Positions 1-5,965 of a stretch of 19,510 nt of DNA are shown here, piece after piece. How positions within the stretch are numbered: the first letter of the stretch is position 1; each line of letters begins with the position of its first letter. Position numbers and translations under genes: made by a program. The notes beneath the pieces were generated by a model that did not search any database, was not told the DNA's origin, and saw only the letters and a program-made list of their open reading frames with translations. This stretch comes from Paracoccus denitrificans (GTDB lineage: Bacteria > Pseudomonadota > Alphaproteobacteria > Rhodobacterales > Rhodobacteraceae): contig VAFL01000028.1 in NCBI GenBank assembly GCA_005768755.1, positions 1 through 19,510 on the forward strand, given 5' to 3'.

Positions 1-35
1 ATGATCTCTTCGGGCTTGTGCTTCTTCGCAGGCAT
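1..35 (-). CDS. IS3-family transposase OrfA, N-terminal fragment
   Basis: Starts at the ATG at 35-33 on the minus strand and runs off the window. The visible residues MPAKKHKPEEI are the usual opening of the helix-turn-helix OrfA subunit of IS3-family elements, in which OrfA and OrfB join by programmed frameshift to form the transposase. A purine-rich stretch (AGGAAGGGA on the minus strand) lies just upstream as ribosome site. Nothing further can be judged because the rest lies outside. Confidence 0.7.
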   Translation of the reverse strand, partial: MPAKKHKPEEI

Positions 36-99
36 TCGTCGTCCCTTCCTTGGTCCAGACTGTCATAGTCGATGGACCACTCAGAAGGGGGCAGCTCAC
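1..99 (-). mobile_element. 5' end of an IS3-family element, cut by window edge
   Basis: These bases are the exact reverse complement of 19412-19510. On the minus strand the segment starts at the inverted-repeat tip TGAGCTGCCCCCTTCTGAG (98 down to 80), runs through a short leader with a purine-rich ribosome site, and reaches an ATG at 35-33. That ATG opens MPAKKHKPEEI, which matches the start of IS3-family (IS407-like) OrfA transposase subunits. Only the tip and about 11 codons are inside the window. The element reads outward, away from the plasmid genes. Family level is recognised from the orfA start and the TG...CA-type end; the exact IS name is not known. Confidence 0.8.
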
Positions 100-122
100 C
101 GGCCATTGCACCACCCTCCCCC
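100..122 (-). pseudogene. Remnant start (RBS, ATG, two codons) of the next tra gene, cut by the IS
   Basis: Downstream of the pilin gene on the minus strand there is a strong ribosome site, GGGGGAGGG (122-114). Seven bases later comes ATG GCC GG (106-100), and at 99 the IS end begins. In F-type transfer operons the gene after the pilin is usually traL (VirB3-like), so this is probably the decapitated start of that gene. The reading frame continues into the IS end as nonsense. The identity as traL is an inference from gene order only; just two codons and part of a third remain. Confidence 0.45.
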
Positions 123-162
123 GATGGATCAGGGCTGCCACCCCGACCACGGAATGCTTGCG

Positions 163-483
163 TCAGATCGTGGCGGTGACCGTCGAGGTGACGATGGGAA
201 TGCCGGTTCCGGCGCCGACCCCCACACCCACGGGAATGGCGACCTGGCCGAGGCTGAAGCGTCCCGACGCCAGAGCGACCAGGCCGCCGCCGAGCGAGAG
301 AACGGTGATGATCTTGCCCCCCGACCCCTGAAGGAAGTCGGTGAACATGGTGAGCGCCGTGTCGAACGTCGTATCGGCGCCGGCATGTGCCGGTCCGGCA
401 AACCAGAGAAGCGCGAACACGAGCGCGGCGCCGGCGATGATTGCCAATTCCAGTCGCCGCCCCTGTTGGAGAGTTGCATGCAT
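163..483 (-). CDS. traA: TrbC/VirB2-like conjugative pilin precursor
   Basis: A 106-residue protein built like type IV secretion pilins. It has a basic start, a hydrophobic signal segment at about 13-29, and a likely signal-peptidase site after A34 (PAHA|GAD). The mature part is short, with two hydrophobic stretches (about 57-73 and 80-103) separated by GRFSLGQ. It would be inserted in the inner membrane and polymerised into the conjugative pilus. The ATG at 483 has AAGGGA nine bases upstream. The gene heads a minus-strand operon whose next member is cut off by the IS at 99, so pilus assembly genes are not in view. The symbol follows F-type usage; VirB2 or TrbC would be equally fair. Its promoter should lie in 484-730, which carries a striking palindromic array. 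Confidence 0.8.
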   Translation of the reverse strand: MHATLQQGRRLELAIIAGAALVFALLWFAGPAHAGADTTFDTALTMFTDFLQGSGGKIITVLSLGGGLVALASGRFSLGQVAIPVGVGVGAGTGIPIVTSTVTATI

Positions 484-831
484 CGAGACTGATCCCTTGC
501 TGAAGGGCGTGGCCTGTCCCCGCCCCTGAGCAAGGGTGCATCACCCCGGTGCTGGCTCAAGGCTTCTGGCAGCAAAGCGTTAACCCTACTGTGCGATTTT
601 CTTCCCAGCCCCTCGGACGGGCGTGAGCTGGTGATTCTCTGTCCCAAGACGCGGCTTTCGTGTCCCATATGCGGGACATCGTGACCCTATATTGGGACAG
701 CGCGTCCCGGAAAATATTGGGATAGAATGTCTTCCCGGAAAGCGCCCCGCTTAGCGATTCGCACTCTCCATCCGGGAATAAACCTTCCCATCGATTGTAA
801 GGTATAAGACCCTCGTGTAAGGAGGGCGAGG
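484..831. promoter_or_regulatory. Divergent control region between the pilin operon and a regulator operon
   Basis: About 350 bases without a convincing gene; reading frames here are shadows. It separates the minus-strand pilin gene from the plus-strand regulators, so promoters for both must lie inside. The right end holds a near-ideal ribosome site for the 832 leader ORF and a TATAAG hexamer at 803-808 that could be a -10 box, although no good -35 is spaced for it. The middle (639-724) contains the nested palindrome listed separately. An origin of transfer could also sit here, but I see no recognisable nic motif. Confidence 0.5.
639..724. promoter_or_regulatory. Nested palindromic operator-like array of GTCCC/GGGAC half-sites
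   Basis: An outer inverted repeat, CTGTCCCAA (639-647) and TTGGGACAG (692-700), and an inner one, TGTCCC (661-666) and GGGACA (673-678), share the same centre at 669.5. Same-orientation half-sites are 21 bases apart on each side, which is two helical turns. A further GTCCC at 704-708 makes a second palindrome with 694-698, and TATTGGGATA follows at 715-724. Such geometry suits cooperative binding of dimers on one face of the DNA. The likely ligands are the regulators at 891-1976, but that is an inference. Confidence 0.55.
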
Positions 832-891
832 ATGACTGAGCGCCGGTTGCAGATCGACCCGATAACTGAGGCTTTGGCAGGAACAGGCTGA
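832..891 (+). CDS. 19-residue leader peptide overlapping the next start (TGATG)
   Basis: An ideal ribosome site, TAAGGAGG, ends six bases before the ATG at 832. The frame reads MTERRLQIDPITEALAGTG and stops with TGA at 889-891, whose last base is the A of the ATG at 891. The downstream gene has only a modest site of its own (AGGA), so this short frame may deliver ribosomes to it by translational coupling. No family is recognised. Alternatively the leader is a coupling device with no function as a peptide. Confidence 0.5.
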   Translation: MTERRLQIDPITEALAGTG

Positions 892-1319
892 TGGCAGGTG
901 ATACGCGTAGCTATGCGTTGGACGTGTCCGAACTTCTGTTCCGGCTTTCGACCGAGAGCCTGCGTCTGCGCTCCAATGACACCTTAAGGTTCGAAACCGT
1001 CGCGAGCCTTGTGAACGCCCGCGTCGAGAAGCTTCCTTTGACCCACCTCGACGCAGTGGATGTACGCGCTCATTTCGACGTCGTGGAGAGCAAGGGCCCA
1101 GTCCGGGTTCACGTGACCCTGCCGCGAAGCTGTGCCGACCTGCTGATCGAGGAGAAGCGGCGCTTCGCAAAGCTTCTCGATCGAAGCCTGACCATGGCGG
1201 ATATGATCTCCATTCTGTTTTTCGACTTCGTCGCAGAGCATCATTCGAAGCGGATACTCGGAAAGATTGGCATGGACGAAGGTGCGTCCGGCCAAGACAA
1301 GCCGACTTCGGTCACCTGA
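891..1319 (+). CDS. Small protein with a possible ribbon-helix-helix segment
   Basis: 142 residues, with no confident family match. The first 60 residues are mixed charged and hydrophobic. Residues 71-117 (VRVHVTLPRSCADLL, then a charged helix, then SLTMADMISILFFDFVAE) have the strand-helix-turn-helix look of a ribbon-helix-helix DNA-binding domain, as in many plasmid copy, transfer and antitoxin regulators. The C-terminal 20 residues are probably disordered. The start overlaps the stop of the 832 leader frame by one base, and an AGGA lies eight bases upstream. It is co-directional with the HTH gene at 1449. Its place next to the pilin operon suggests a transfer regulator; this is an inference. 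Confidence 0.65.
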   Translation: MAGDTRSYALDVSELLFRLSTESLRLRSNDTLRFETVASLVNARVEKLPLTHLDAVDVRAHFDVVESKGPVRVHVTLPRSCADLLIEEKRRFAKLLDRSLTMADMISILFFDFVAEHHSKRILGKIGMDEGASGQDKPTSVT

Positions 1320-1381
1320 CCGAAATATACCGTCACAATCGTGCAACGCCGGTTCGTCTGAACCGGCTCCTTTCGGTGTCG

Positions 1382-1408
1382 AAAAGCTTGCCAAGGGTAC
1401 AAGCTTTT
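1382..1408. terminator. Inverted repeat between the two regulator genes; terminator or operator
   Basis: Perfect 9-base arms AAAAGCTTG (1382-1390) and CAAGCTTTT (1400-1408) enclose a 9-base loop. A T-rich stretch, GTTCTTGTTG, follows. The position, 62 bases after the stop at 1319 and 40 before the ATG at 1449, fits either a weak intrinsic terminator or an operator for the HTH regulator. The stem is AT-rich, so termination would be inefficient. Confidence 0.4.
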
Positions 1409-1448
1409 GTTCTTGTTGGGGCCTGCTCCGACTTAGGACAGGGGGATT

Positions 1449-1976
1449 ATGTCGACCCTAGGCGCGATCGAGCCAATAGGAGGTGCTGTCGCTCAGGAAG
1501 CGCACGGCCAACTTTACATCGACCTGATGCGTCAGGCGATGGCAGCCAAGGATCTGGGCCTTCGCCCACTCGCGCAGAAGACAGGGATCAGCAAAAGCCG
1601 TCTCGGGCGCATCTTGCACCCGAAACTGGCCGAGCGATCCCCTATAACCATGGGCGAGTTTCGGGTGCTGCTCGAAGCGCTCGACATCGATCTTCTTCAG
1701 GCGATCATCAAGGTTGAAAGCATTCGGGATCGTCAGGTGTCCGCCGACGAGCGCTATGTCGCGCTGATCGCCATGCTGGCAAATCTGTTCAAGGAACTGC
1801 CCGGCAGCCTGATCGAGGCGCTTGCGGAGATTGACGGCCTGGATGGATCAGAAGTTCGCAGGGAATGGGCGCCGCGGCTCAAGACCGTCGTCATCAAACG
1901 CATGGTGCAGGAAGTGACCGATGTCATGCGCCGTCGTGAACAGATATTCGAGGATCGCTACGATCTTAGAGGGTAA
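1449..1976 (+). CDS. HTH (XRE-like) transcriptional regulator
   Basis: 175 residues. Residues 35-82 form a lambda-repressor-like helix-turn-helix region: GLRPLAQKTGISKSRLGRIL contains the two recognition helices, followed by ITMGEFRVLLEALDIDL, typical of helices 4-5. The N-terminal 34 residues and the C-terminal 90, a helical charged region, have no recognised domain and may dimerise. The ATG at 1449 is preceded by AGGA at 1435-1438 and a G-run. It sits between the transfer control region and the iterons of the replication module, so it may control transfer, replication or its own operon. An inverted repeat at 1382-1408 is a candidate own operator. Confidence 0.75.
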   Translation: MSTLGAIEPIGGAVAQEAHGQLYIDLMRQAMAAKDLGLRPLAQKTGISKSRLGRILHPKLAERSPITMGEFRVLLEALDIDLLQAIIKVESIRDRQVSADERYVALIAMLANLFKELPGSLIEALAEIDGLDGSEVRREWAPRLKTVVIKRMVQEVTDVMRRREQIFEDRYDLRG

Positions 1977-1996
1977 TCTACCAACAGCCTTAATCT

Positions 1997-2165
1997 GTCT
2001 GCGATAGCACTAAGGCGAATATTTGAATGCGACTTGGATGGCCCGACCGTCCGCGAAAGCACTAAGAGGCTTAGTGTCCGCGATAGCACTAAATGGCGGC
2101 CATTTGTCCCCGAAAGCACTAAAATAAGTCTGCAAAATCACTGCGTTCGTCTGTGAAAGCACGAA
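1997..2165 (+). repeat. Iteron cluster 1: six direct repeats, consensus GTCCGCGAAAGCACTAA
   Basis: Seventeen-base direct repeats start at 1997 (GTCTGCGATAGCACTAA), 2049 (exact consensus), 2076 (GATAGC variant), 2106 (GTCCCCGAAAGCACTAA), 2128 (degenerate) and 2149 (GTCTGTGAAAGCACGAA). Starts are separated by 52, 27, 30, 22 and 21 bases. The same unit recurs in front of repA, which is what an initiator binding site for the plasmid's own Rep protein looks like. Probable binding partner: RepA encoded at 4154. Confidence 0.85.
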
Positions 2166-2336
2166 TCCTCGCGCTCGCAGAATCGTTGTCGCCCGGTAAC
2201 AGTGGCGCTGCGAATCTGCGTCAGTGCGATTCTGCCCGATTTGGTTCGAGCTGCGCTGACCGGAGAGCCCGGTCGCGCCCGCACTCGCGCCCGACGCTCT
2301 TCAATCACAGTGCGATGGAGTTGCCGTGACGACATG

Positions 2337-2363
2337 AAAAACCCGGCACGAGGCCGGGCTTTT
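2337..2363. terminator. Intrinsic terminator hairpin before repC
   Basis: An A-run (2337-2341) precedes CCCGGC (2342-2347), a five-base loop ACGAG, GCCGGG (2353-2358) and CTTTT. The six GC pairs extended by A-T pairs, with T-run on the plus strand and A-run on the other, make it potentially bidirectional. It would stop transcripts arriving from the regulator genes and may end a short antisense RNA. Confidence 0.7.
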
Positions 2364-2488
2364 CGGGGATGAGATAAACTCACTGTAGCAAGGACGGTTT
2401 AGCCCAGTTCCCCGATCCAGACAAGTTCGAAGCGCGTTTCGCGCAGCGGATAGTCATGTCCGAACGGCATCCCGATAGGGAGTGCCGA

Positions 2489-3760
2489 ATGGGGGAGCTT
2501 GCGCCCTTCAAACCGAGCGGTCTGCGCCGCTACGGTCAATTCAACGCCATCGTCGAGAAGATCGCCAAGGGCTTCGAGGGGCAGGATGGGGTCTCCCCGT
2601 CTCGCCTGCTCAACAAACTCAAACGCGCCGCGCCCTATATGGGCGTACCACGCAATGTGATTGCGTTGATGGACATCCTGGTCGCCTATTCGCGATCGCA
2701 GGACTGGGCCCCGGGCCAGATCCCGTGTGTCTGGCCGCGTAACGAAACGCTCTCGCTCAAGCTCGGTGTGAGTGTGCGCCAAGTGCAAAACTATGTGCGT
2801 GCCGCAGTCGAGCACGGCCTCCTTACCCCCCGCGACAGCGCCAATGGCCATCGTGGCGGGTTGCGGTCGGCCGACGGCAAAATTCTGTGGGGATATGGTT
2901 TCGATCTCAGCCCCCTCGCCGCTCGCGCGCAGGAGTTCGAGGCGATTGCTGCCCAAGGCGAGGCTGAAGACCGCGAAATCGACCGCCTTCGGCGTGTAAT
3001 TTCTTCGCTGCGTCGACGAGCCCGGATGCTTGCTGAGGCTTGCCTCCATAATGGTTTGGCGGACGTCGATACAGAGCACGAGCTCGAGCTTGTACGCATG
3101 GCTGTGTCGCATATTCGCGGCAGCAGGGACATTGATCAGCTTGTGCGATGCGTTGCCTTGCTTACCAAGCGGATTGACGCATTTCAGGCGGACGTGGACG
3201 CGGCGTTAGCCGCAGAAAAGCCTGTTGGAGGAGCCAGCACAGCGCCTTTTGAATCTATGGATCCTTCACCCAAGCACGAAGCAGATTTCGTTCACTCTAC
3301 AACTACAACCCAACTTAAAACTCCTAACGGATTTACGAGTAATGGCTTTCCAGGAAGGAGTAGTGAGGCCTGGGATGTCGCCCATCTCGCGTCAAAGAGC
3401 GCGGTCGAGGAGGATCTGGAACGGCATGGTGTGGATCCTGGCTTTGTCGCAAAGGCATGCCCGGAGTTGATCTGGGATCTGGAGCCTGGCCCGAGAGCCT
3501 GGGGCCGCCTCACCAGCATCGCTGAGAATCTCGTCGGACAGCATGCGATCAGTCTTCATGCTTGGCGGGAAGCTTGCCGAATCATGGGGCAGCATGGAGC
3601 CGCCGCAGCCGTCATCGCGACCGTTTATAAATCGATGAGCGGCGAGGTTCGGCGGCCCGGTGCCTATCTGCGTGGGATGAGCGACAAGGCGCTTTCCGGC
3701 GCATTGCACCTCGGGAAGACCTATCATGGCCTTCGCGAAGCATCCTCGCAATTCGCGTGA
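2489..3760 (+). CDS. repC: Plasmid replication initiator RepC (repABC type)
   Basis: 423 residues from the ATG at 2489, chosen because AGGGAG ends six bases upstream; an in-frame ATG at 2456 has no such site. Residues 79-145 carry the RepC winged-helix pattern: VWPRNETLSLKLGVSVRQVQ, then LLTPRDSANGHRGG, then WGYGFDLSPLAAR. GAYLRGM at 391-397 is the usual RepC C-terminal signature. RepC binds an origin that in this family lies inside repC itself; the AT-rich segment at 3236-3350, in the linker between the domains, is the natural candidate. Unlike canonical repABC there is no repA-repB partition pair immediately upstream; partition genes sit at 7885. Cytoplasmic DNA-binding protein. Confidence 0.9.
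   Translation: MGELAPFKPSGLRRYGQFNAIVEKIAKGFEGQDGVSPSRLLNKLKRAAPYMGVPRNVIALMDILVAYSRSQDWAPGQIPCVWPRNETLSLKLGVSVRQVQNYVRAAVEHGLLTPRDSANGHRGGLRSADGKILWGYGFDLSPLAARAQEFEAIAAQGEAEDREIDRLRRVISSLRRRARMLAEACLHNGLADVDTEHELELVRMAVSHIRGSRDIDQLVRCVALLTKRIDAFQADVDAALAAEKPVGGASTAPFESMDPSPKHEADFVHSTTTTQLKTPNGFTSNGFPGRSSEAWDVAHLASKSAVEEDLERHGVDPGFVAKACPELIWDLEPGPRAWGRLTSIAENLVGQHAISLHAWREACRIMGQHGAAAAVIATVYKSMSGEVRRPGAYLRGMSDKALSGALHLGKTYHGLREASSQFA
3236..3350. other. AT-rich segment within repC, candidate oriV
   Basis: Within the GC-rich repC this stretch is clearly richer in A and T (for example ACTACAACCCAACTTAAAAC around 3300-3319) and encodes a low-complexity linker. In repABC plasmids the replication origin has been mapped to an AT-rich part of repC, so this is the expected place. 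The assignment rests on composition and family knowledge. Confidence 0.45.
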
Positions 3761-3840
3761 TGAATTATGTGTAACCTATTGAAACTGAAGATCTGTTCTC
3801 TTTCGTCCCTTCCGGTTTATCGGCTGCTCGGCCGCAAATC

Positions 3841-3962
3841 GTCCCCGAAAGCACGAAGCGGGACTGGTCCATGGCTCAAAGCGTCCGCGAAAGCACTAAG
3901 CGGGTCCCGCCGCGATTCCACCTGGCGCGTCGAAACCGCCAGATCGTCCGTGAAAGCACTAG
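3841..3962 (+). repeat. Iteron cluster 2: three direct repeats
   Basis: Copies at 3841-3857 (GTCCCCGAAAGCACGAA), 3883-3899 (exact consensus GTCCGCGAAAGCACTAA) and 3946-3962 (GTCCGTGAAAGCACTAG). The starts are 42 and 63 bases apart, multiples of 21, so all lie on the same face of the helix. Confidence 0.85.
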
Positions 3963-4063
3963 TAGTTTTCGGTGATGCCTGACTTTTTACATGGGAGACT
4001 CGGCGCTATCACTCGGCAGGCCGTGTTTTTGGGGACGCTTGGCTGGGGGTAAATTGGGCAATT

Positions 4064-4080
4064 CTAGTGCTTTCGCGGAC
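4064..4080 (-). repeat. Inverted iteron next to the repA start
   Basis: CTAGTGCTTTCGCGGAC is the exact reverse complement of GTCCGCGAAAGCACTAG. It is the only clear copy on the minus strand and lies 74 bases before the repA start, a typical operator position for an autoregulated initiator. Confidence 0.8.
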
Positions 4081-4153
4081 GTTTCCACCCGCAGGTGCTA
4101 GGCGTGGCGCTGACAAACCGGTAGAAATGGAGCCCACGGAGGACTCCCGACAA

Positions 4154-5050
4154 ATGGCTCAGGTACGCAACAACGTCGAACAGCAGGGGGTCTTGCCGCT
4201 GGACTGTCCGTTGAGAGGCGAAATCCGGGGTGAACGATCCATCATGGATTTCCCCTTCTTCGCTCTCGAGAAGAAAACTCAGCTCGACGAGATCGAACAT
4301 AGCGTCGGCAGTACCTCCATCAAGATCCGTGCCGGCGGCGGCGGTATCGCCACCATGTATGACAAGGAAATCCTGCTCTACGGAGCCTCGCTCATCTGCG
4401 AGCGCATGCGCCGCGGTGAAGAGGTGACGCAGGAGATTGTGTTCACAGCCCATGATTTTTTCCGGGCAACCGGTACGCGCAACCCCGGCAAGCGCAATTA
4501 CGACCGTTTCAATGAAGCGCTCTCGCGGCTGCAGGGCACCCAGATACAGACGAACCTGAAAACGGGCGGGCAGATTCACCGTGGCTGGTTCTCCTGGGTC
4601 GAAAATGCGCAAGCCGTTTACGACGATGGTTCGGCAAGCGGGATCGAGCGCCTGCGCGCGGTCAAGCTGCGCCTGTGCGATTTTCTCTTCCGCGCCATTC
4701 AGCGGGATCAGCAGATCTACAGCTACCATCACGACTATTTCCGGCTCGGCCTGATCGAACGGCGCATCTACGAGATCGCGCGCTCCCATTGTGATGAAGG
4801 CCCGTATGCGGTTCCACTGGACGAGCTTTACGCCGCCGTTGGCACGCGCACCGCGATCCGCAAGTTCAAGGCCCAGCTGATGGAAATGGAGGAGCAGAAC
4901 GCCCTCCCCCAATATACCGTGACTGTCCGCGAAAACATGGATGGGACCAGTAAGCGCGCGAAGGCATCGGAGACCATCGTTACCTTAGCGGAACGTCCGC
5001 GTGATCCGGTGGCCATTCTGCCTTCGGTTTACACCGCAATCGCTGCCTGA
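4154..5050 (+). CDS. repA: Replication initiator RepA (RPA family, PF10134-like)
   Basis: 298 residues from the ATG at 4154, with GGAGGA (4138-4143) about ten bases upstream; in-frame ATGs at 4127 and 4067 are possible but less likely, and the latter begins inside the inverted iteron. The family core starts at MDFPFFALEKKTQLDEIEH (31-49), followed by LLYGASLICERMRRGEE (75-90) and FFRATGTRNPGKRNYDRFNE (102-121), the signature of plasmid RPA initiators in alphaproteobacteria. It should bind the GTCCGCGAAAGCACTAA iterons on both sides of repC and start replication. Its TGA (5048-5050) abuts the stop of the opposing transglycosylase gene with no gap and no terminator. Confidence 0.88.
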   Translation: MAQVRNNVEQQGVLPLDCPLRGEIRGERSIMDFPFFALEKKTQLDEIEHSVGSTSIKIRAGGGGIATMYDKEILLYGASLICERMRRGEEVTQEIVFTAHDFFRATGTRNPGKRNYDRFNEALSRLQGTQIQTNLKTGGQIHRGWFSWVENAQAVYDDGSASGIERLRAVKLRLCDFLFRAIQRDQQIYSYHHDYFRLGLIERRIYEIARSHCDEGPYAVPLDELYAAVGTRTAIRKFKAQLMEMEEQNALPQYTVTVRENMDGTSKRAKASETIVTLAERPRDPVAILPSVYTAIAA

Positions 5051-5935
5051 TCAGAACCGGGAAACAGACGGGCTGCGGCCAAGTCTGACGGATTGAGCCC
5101 CCTCCCCTATCAGCGTTGTTCGGCGCTGTGCACCGGTAAGCCTTGTCCAGTTGGAGAGGATGGTCGCGACATAGTCGAGCGTCTCGGGGAATGGCGGAAC
5201 CTGACGGTTTCGCACCCGGCCCGGCCCTGCATTATAGGCAGCCAAAGCGAGGTGATACGCGCCGAACCGGTCGAGCTGCTGGCGCAGATAGGCTGCCCCG
5301 CCACGCAAATTCTCTTCGATATTGTAGCGATTCACCCCGAGCCCTGTGGCCGTCCCCGGCATGAGCTGGGTAAGGCCAAAGGCTTGTTTGGGAGAAAACA
5401 CCGCGGCATCGTAACGGCTCTCTTGAATGATCATTGCGTCGAAGAGGCTGACCGGGATCCCGTAAGCGCAGGCGATCTGGCTCATGAGCGCAAAGTAGCT
5501 TTGGCGCCGAAGCTCTTCTGCAGGGCGCAGCAGTCCGCTTGGCTGATAGGACGCGCCTCCACAACCAAGCGTGTATCGCAGCGCTGCGCTCTGAGGGCTA
5601 TCTTGCCCGAGCATCCAGGGCGGAACCGCGATCGAGGTGGATGGTGGGACTGTGATCGGCAGTGATTGCCGTTCTCCTGCTGACGGATCTTCTTGCTCCG
5701 GAAATGCGCGCTCCATCTGAAATTCGACCCATTGCCGGCTGAGGTCATGAACCCGAAAGGCGCCTCTGCCCCTGTCTGGCTCATTTTGCGCTCCGCTCCC
5801 CTGCCCTTCCGGGGTCGACGGGAATGTGATGACGGTCCTTCGCGTGTAAGGACGGGCTTCCTGGGCATCTGACGCAATGGGGAAAGCGGATAGGGTGATC
5901 ATGCCGGCTAGCTGCATGAGGAACAGTGAGCGCAT
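5051..5935 (-). CDS. Lytic transglycosylase, SLT domain, secreted
   Basis: 294 residues with a signal peptide (hydrophobic 4-20, likely cleavage near SDAQ at 22-25). After a proline-rich, probably disordered region comes a goose-lysozyme-like SLT domain at about 147-265: catalytic glutamate E172 in QESRYDA, GLTQLMPGTA (187-196), and LAAYNAGPGRV (231-241). It cleaves peptidoglycan in the periplasm; plasmid-borne copies (VirB1-like) open the wall for the conjugation apparatus. The ATG at 5935 has GGGGAG four bases upstream. It is transcribed away from the 5966 gene across a 30-base gap and converges directly onto repA. Role in transfer is inferred from plasmid context. Confidence 0.88.
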   Translation of the reverse strand: MRSLFLMQLAGMITLSAFPIASDAQEARPYTRRTVITFPSTPEGQGSGAQNEPDRGRGAFRVHDLSRQWVEFQMERAFPEQEDPSAGERQSLPITVPPSTSIAVPPWMLGQDSPQSAALRYTLGCGGASYQPSGLLRPAEELRRQSYFALMSQIACAYGIPVSLFDAMIIQESRYDAAVFSPKQAFGLTQLMPGTATGLGVNRYNIEENLRGGAAYLRQQLDRFGAYHLALAAYNAGPGRVRNRQVPPFPETLDYVATILSNWTRLTGAQRRTTLIGEGAQSVRLGRSPSVSRF

Positions 5936-5965
5936 CTAACTCCCCTTTTTTGGAAACTTGGCAAA

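Larger units (their letters stand above)
1977..2488. promoter_or_regulatory. Replication control region upstream of repC
   Basis: 512 bases without a convincing gene. It contains six iteron copies (1997-2165), an inverted repeat GCAGAATCG / CGATTCTGC (2177-2185 and 2227-2235), a repeated CAGTGCGAT (2222-2230 and 2308-2316) and an intrinsic terminator hairpin (2342-2363) about 125 bases before the repC start. In repABC plasmids the space before repC encodes a small antisense RNA with a terminator stem; this arrangement is compatible with that, but no promoter was found to prove it. Confidence 0.5.
3761..4153. promoter_or_regulatory. Intergenic region repC-repA with iterons and repA control elements
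   Basis: About 390 bases without a convincing gene. It has three direct iterons (3841-3962), one inverted iteron (4064-4080) and a small palindrome AATTGGGCAATT (4052-4063) abutting the inverted copy. The inverted iteron just before the repA start would let the initiator repress its own gene, as in many iteron plasmids. No clear promoter hexamers were identified. Confidence 0.55.

Noticed and set aside
129..668. 179-residue minus-strand ORF overlapping the pilin gene
   Set aside because: Arginine/serine-rich out-of-frame shadow of the pilin gene and the control region; no family look and no ribosome site.
2399..3112. 237-residue minus-strand ORF antisense to repC
   Set aside because: Runs across the conserved RepC domain in the opposite strand; a GC-rich shadow frame.
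3767..3982. 71-residue plus-strand ORF after repC
   Set aside because: Spans the cluster 2 iterons and encodes their repeats; better explained as non-coding.
4064..4912. 282-residue minus-strand ORF antisense to repA
   Set aside because: Shadow of the well-supported RPA gene; amino acid pattern follows the reverse codon bias.
4924..4940. GTCCGCGAAAACATGG in repA resembling an iteron
   Set aside because: Only the first ten bases match; the GCACTAA part is missing, and the segment is coding, so chance is likely.
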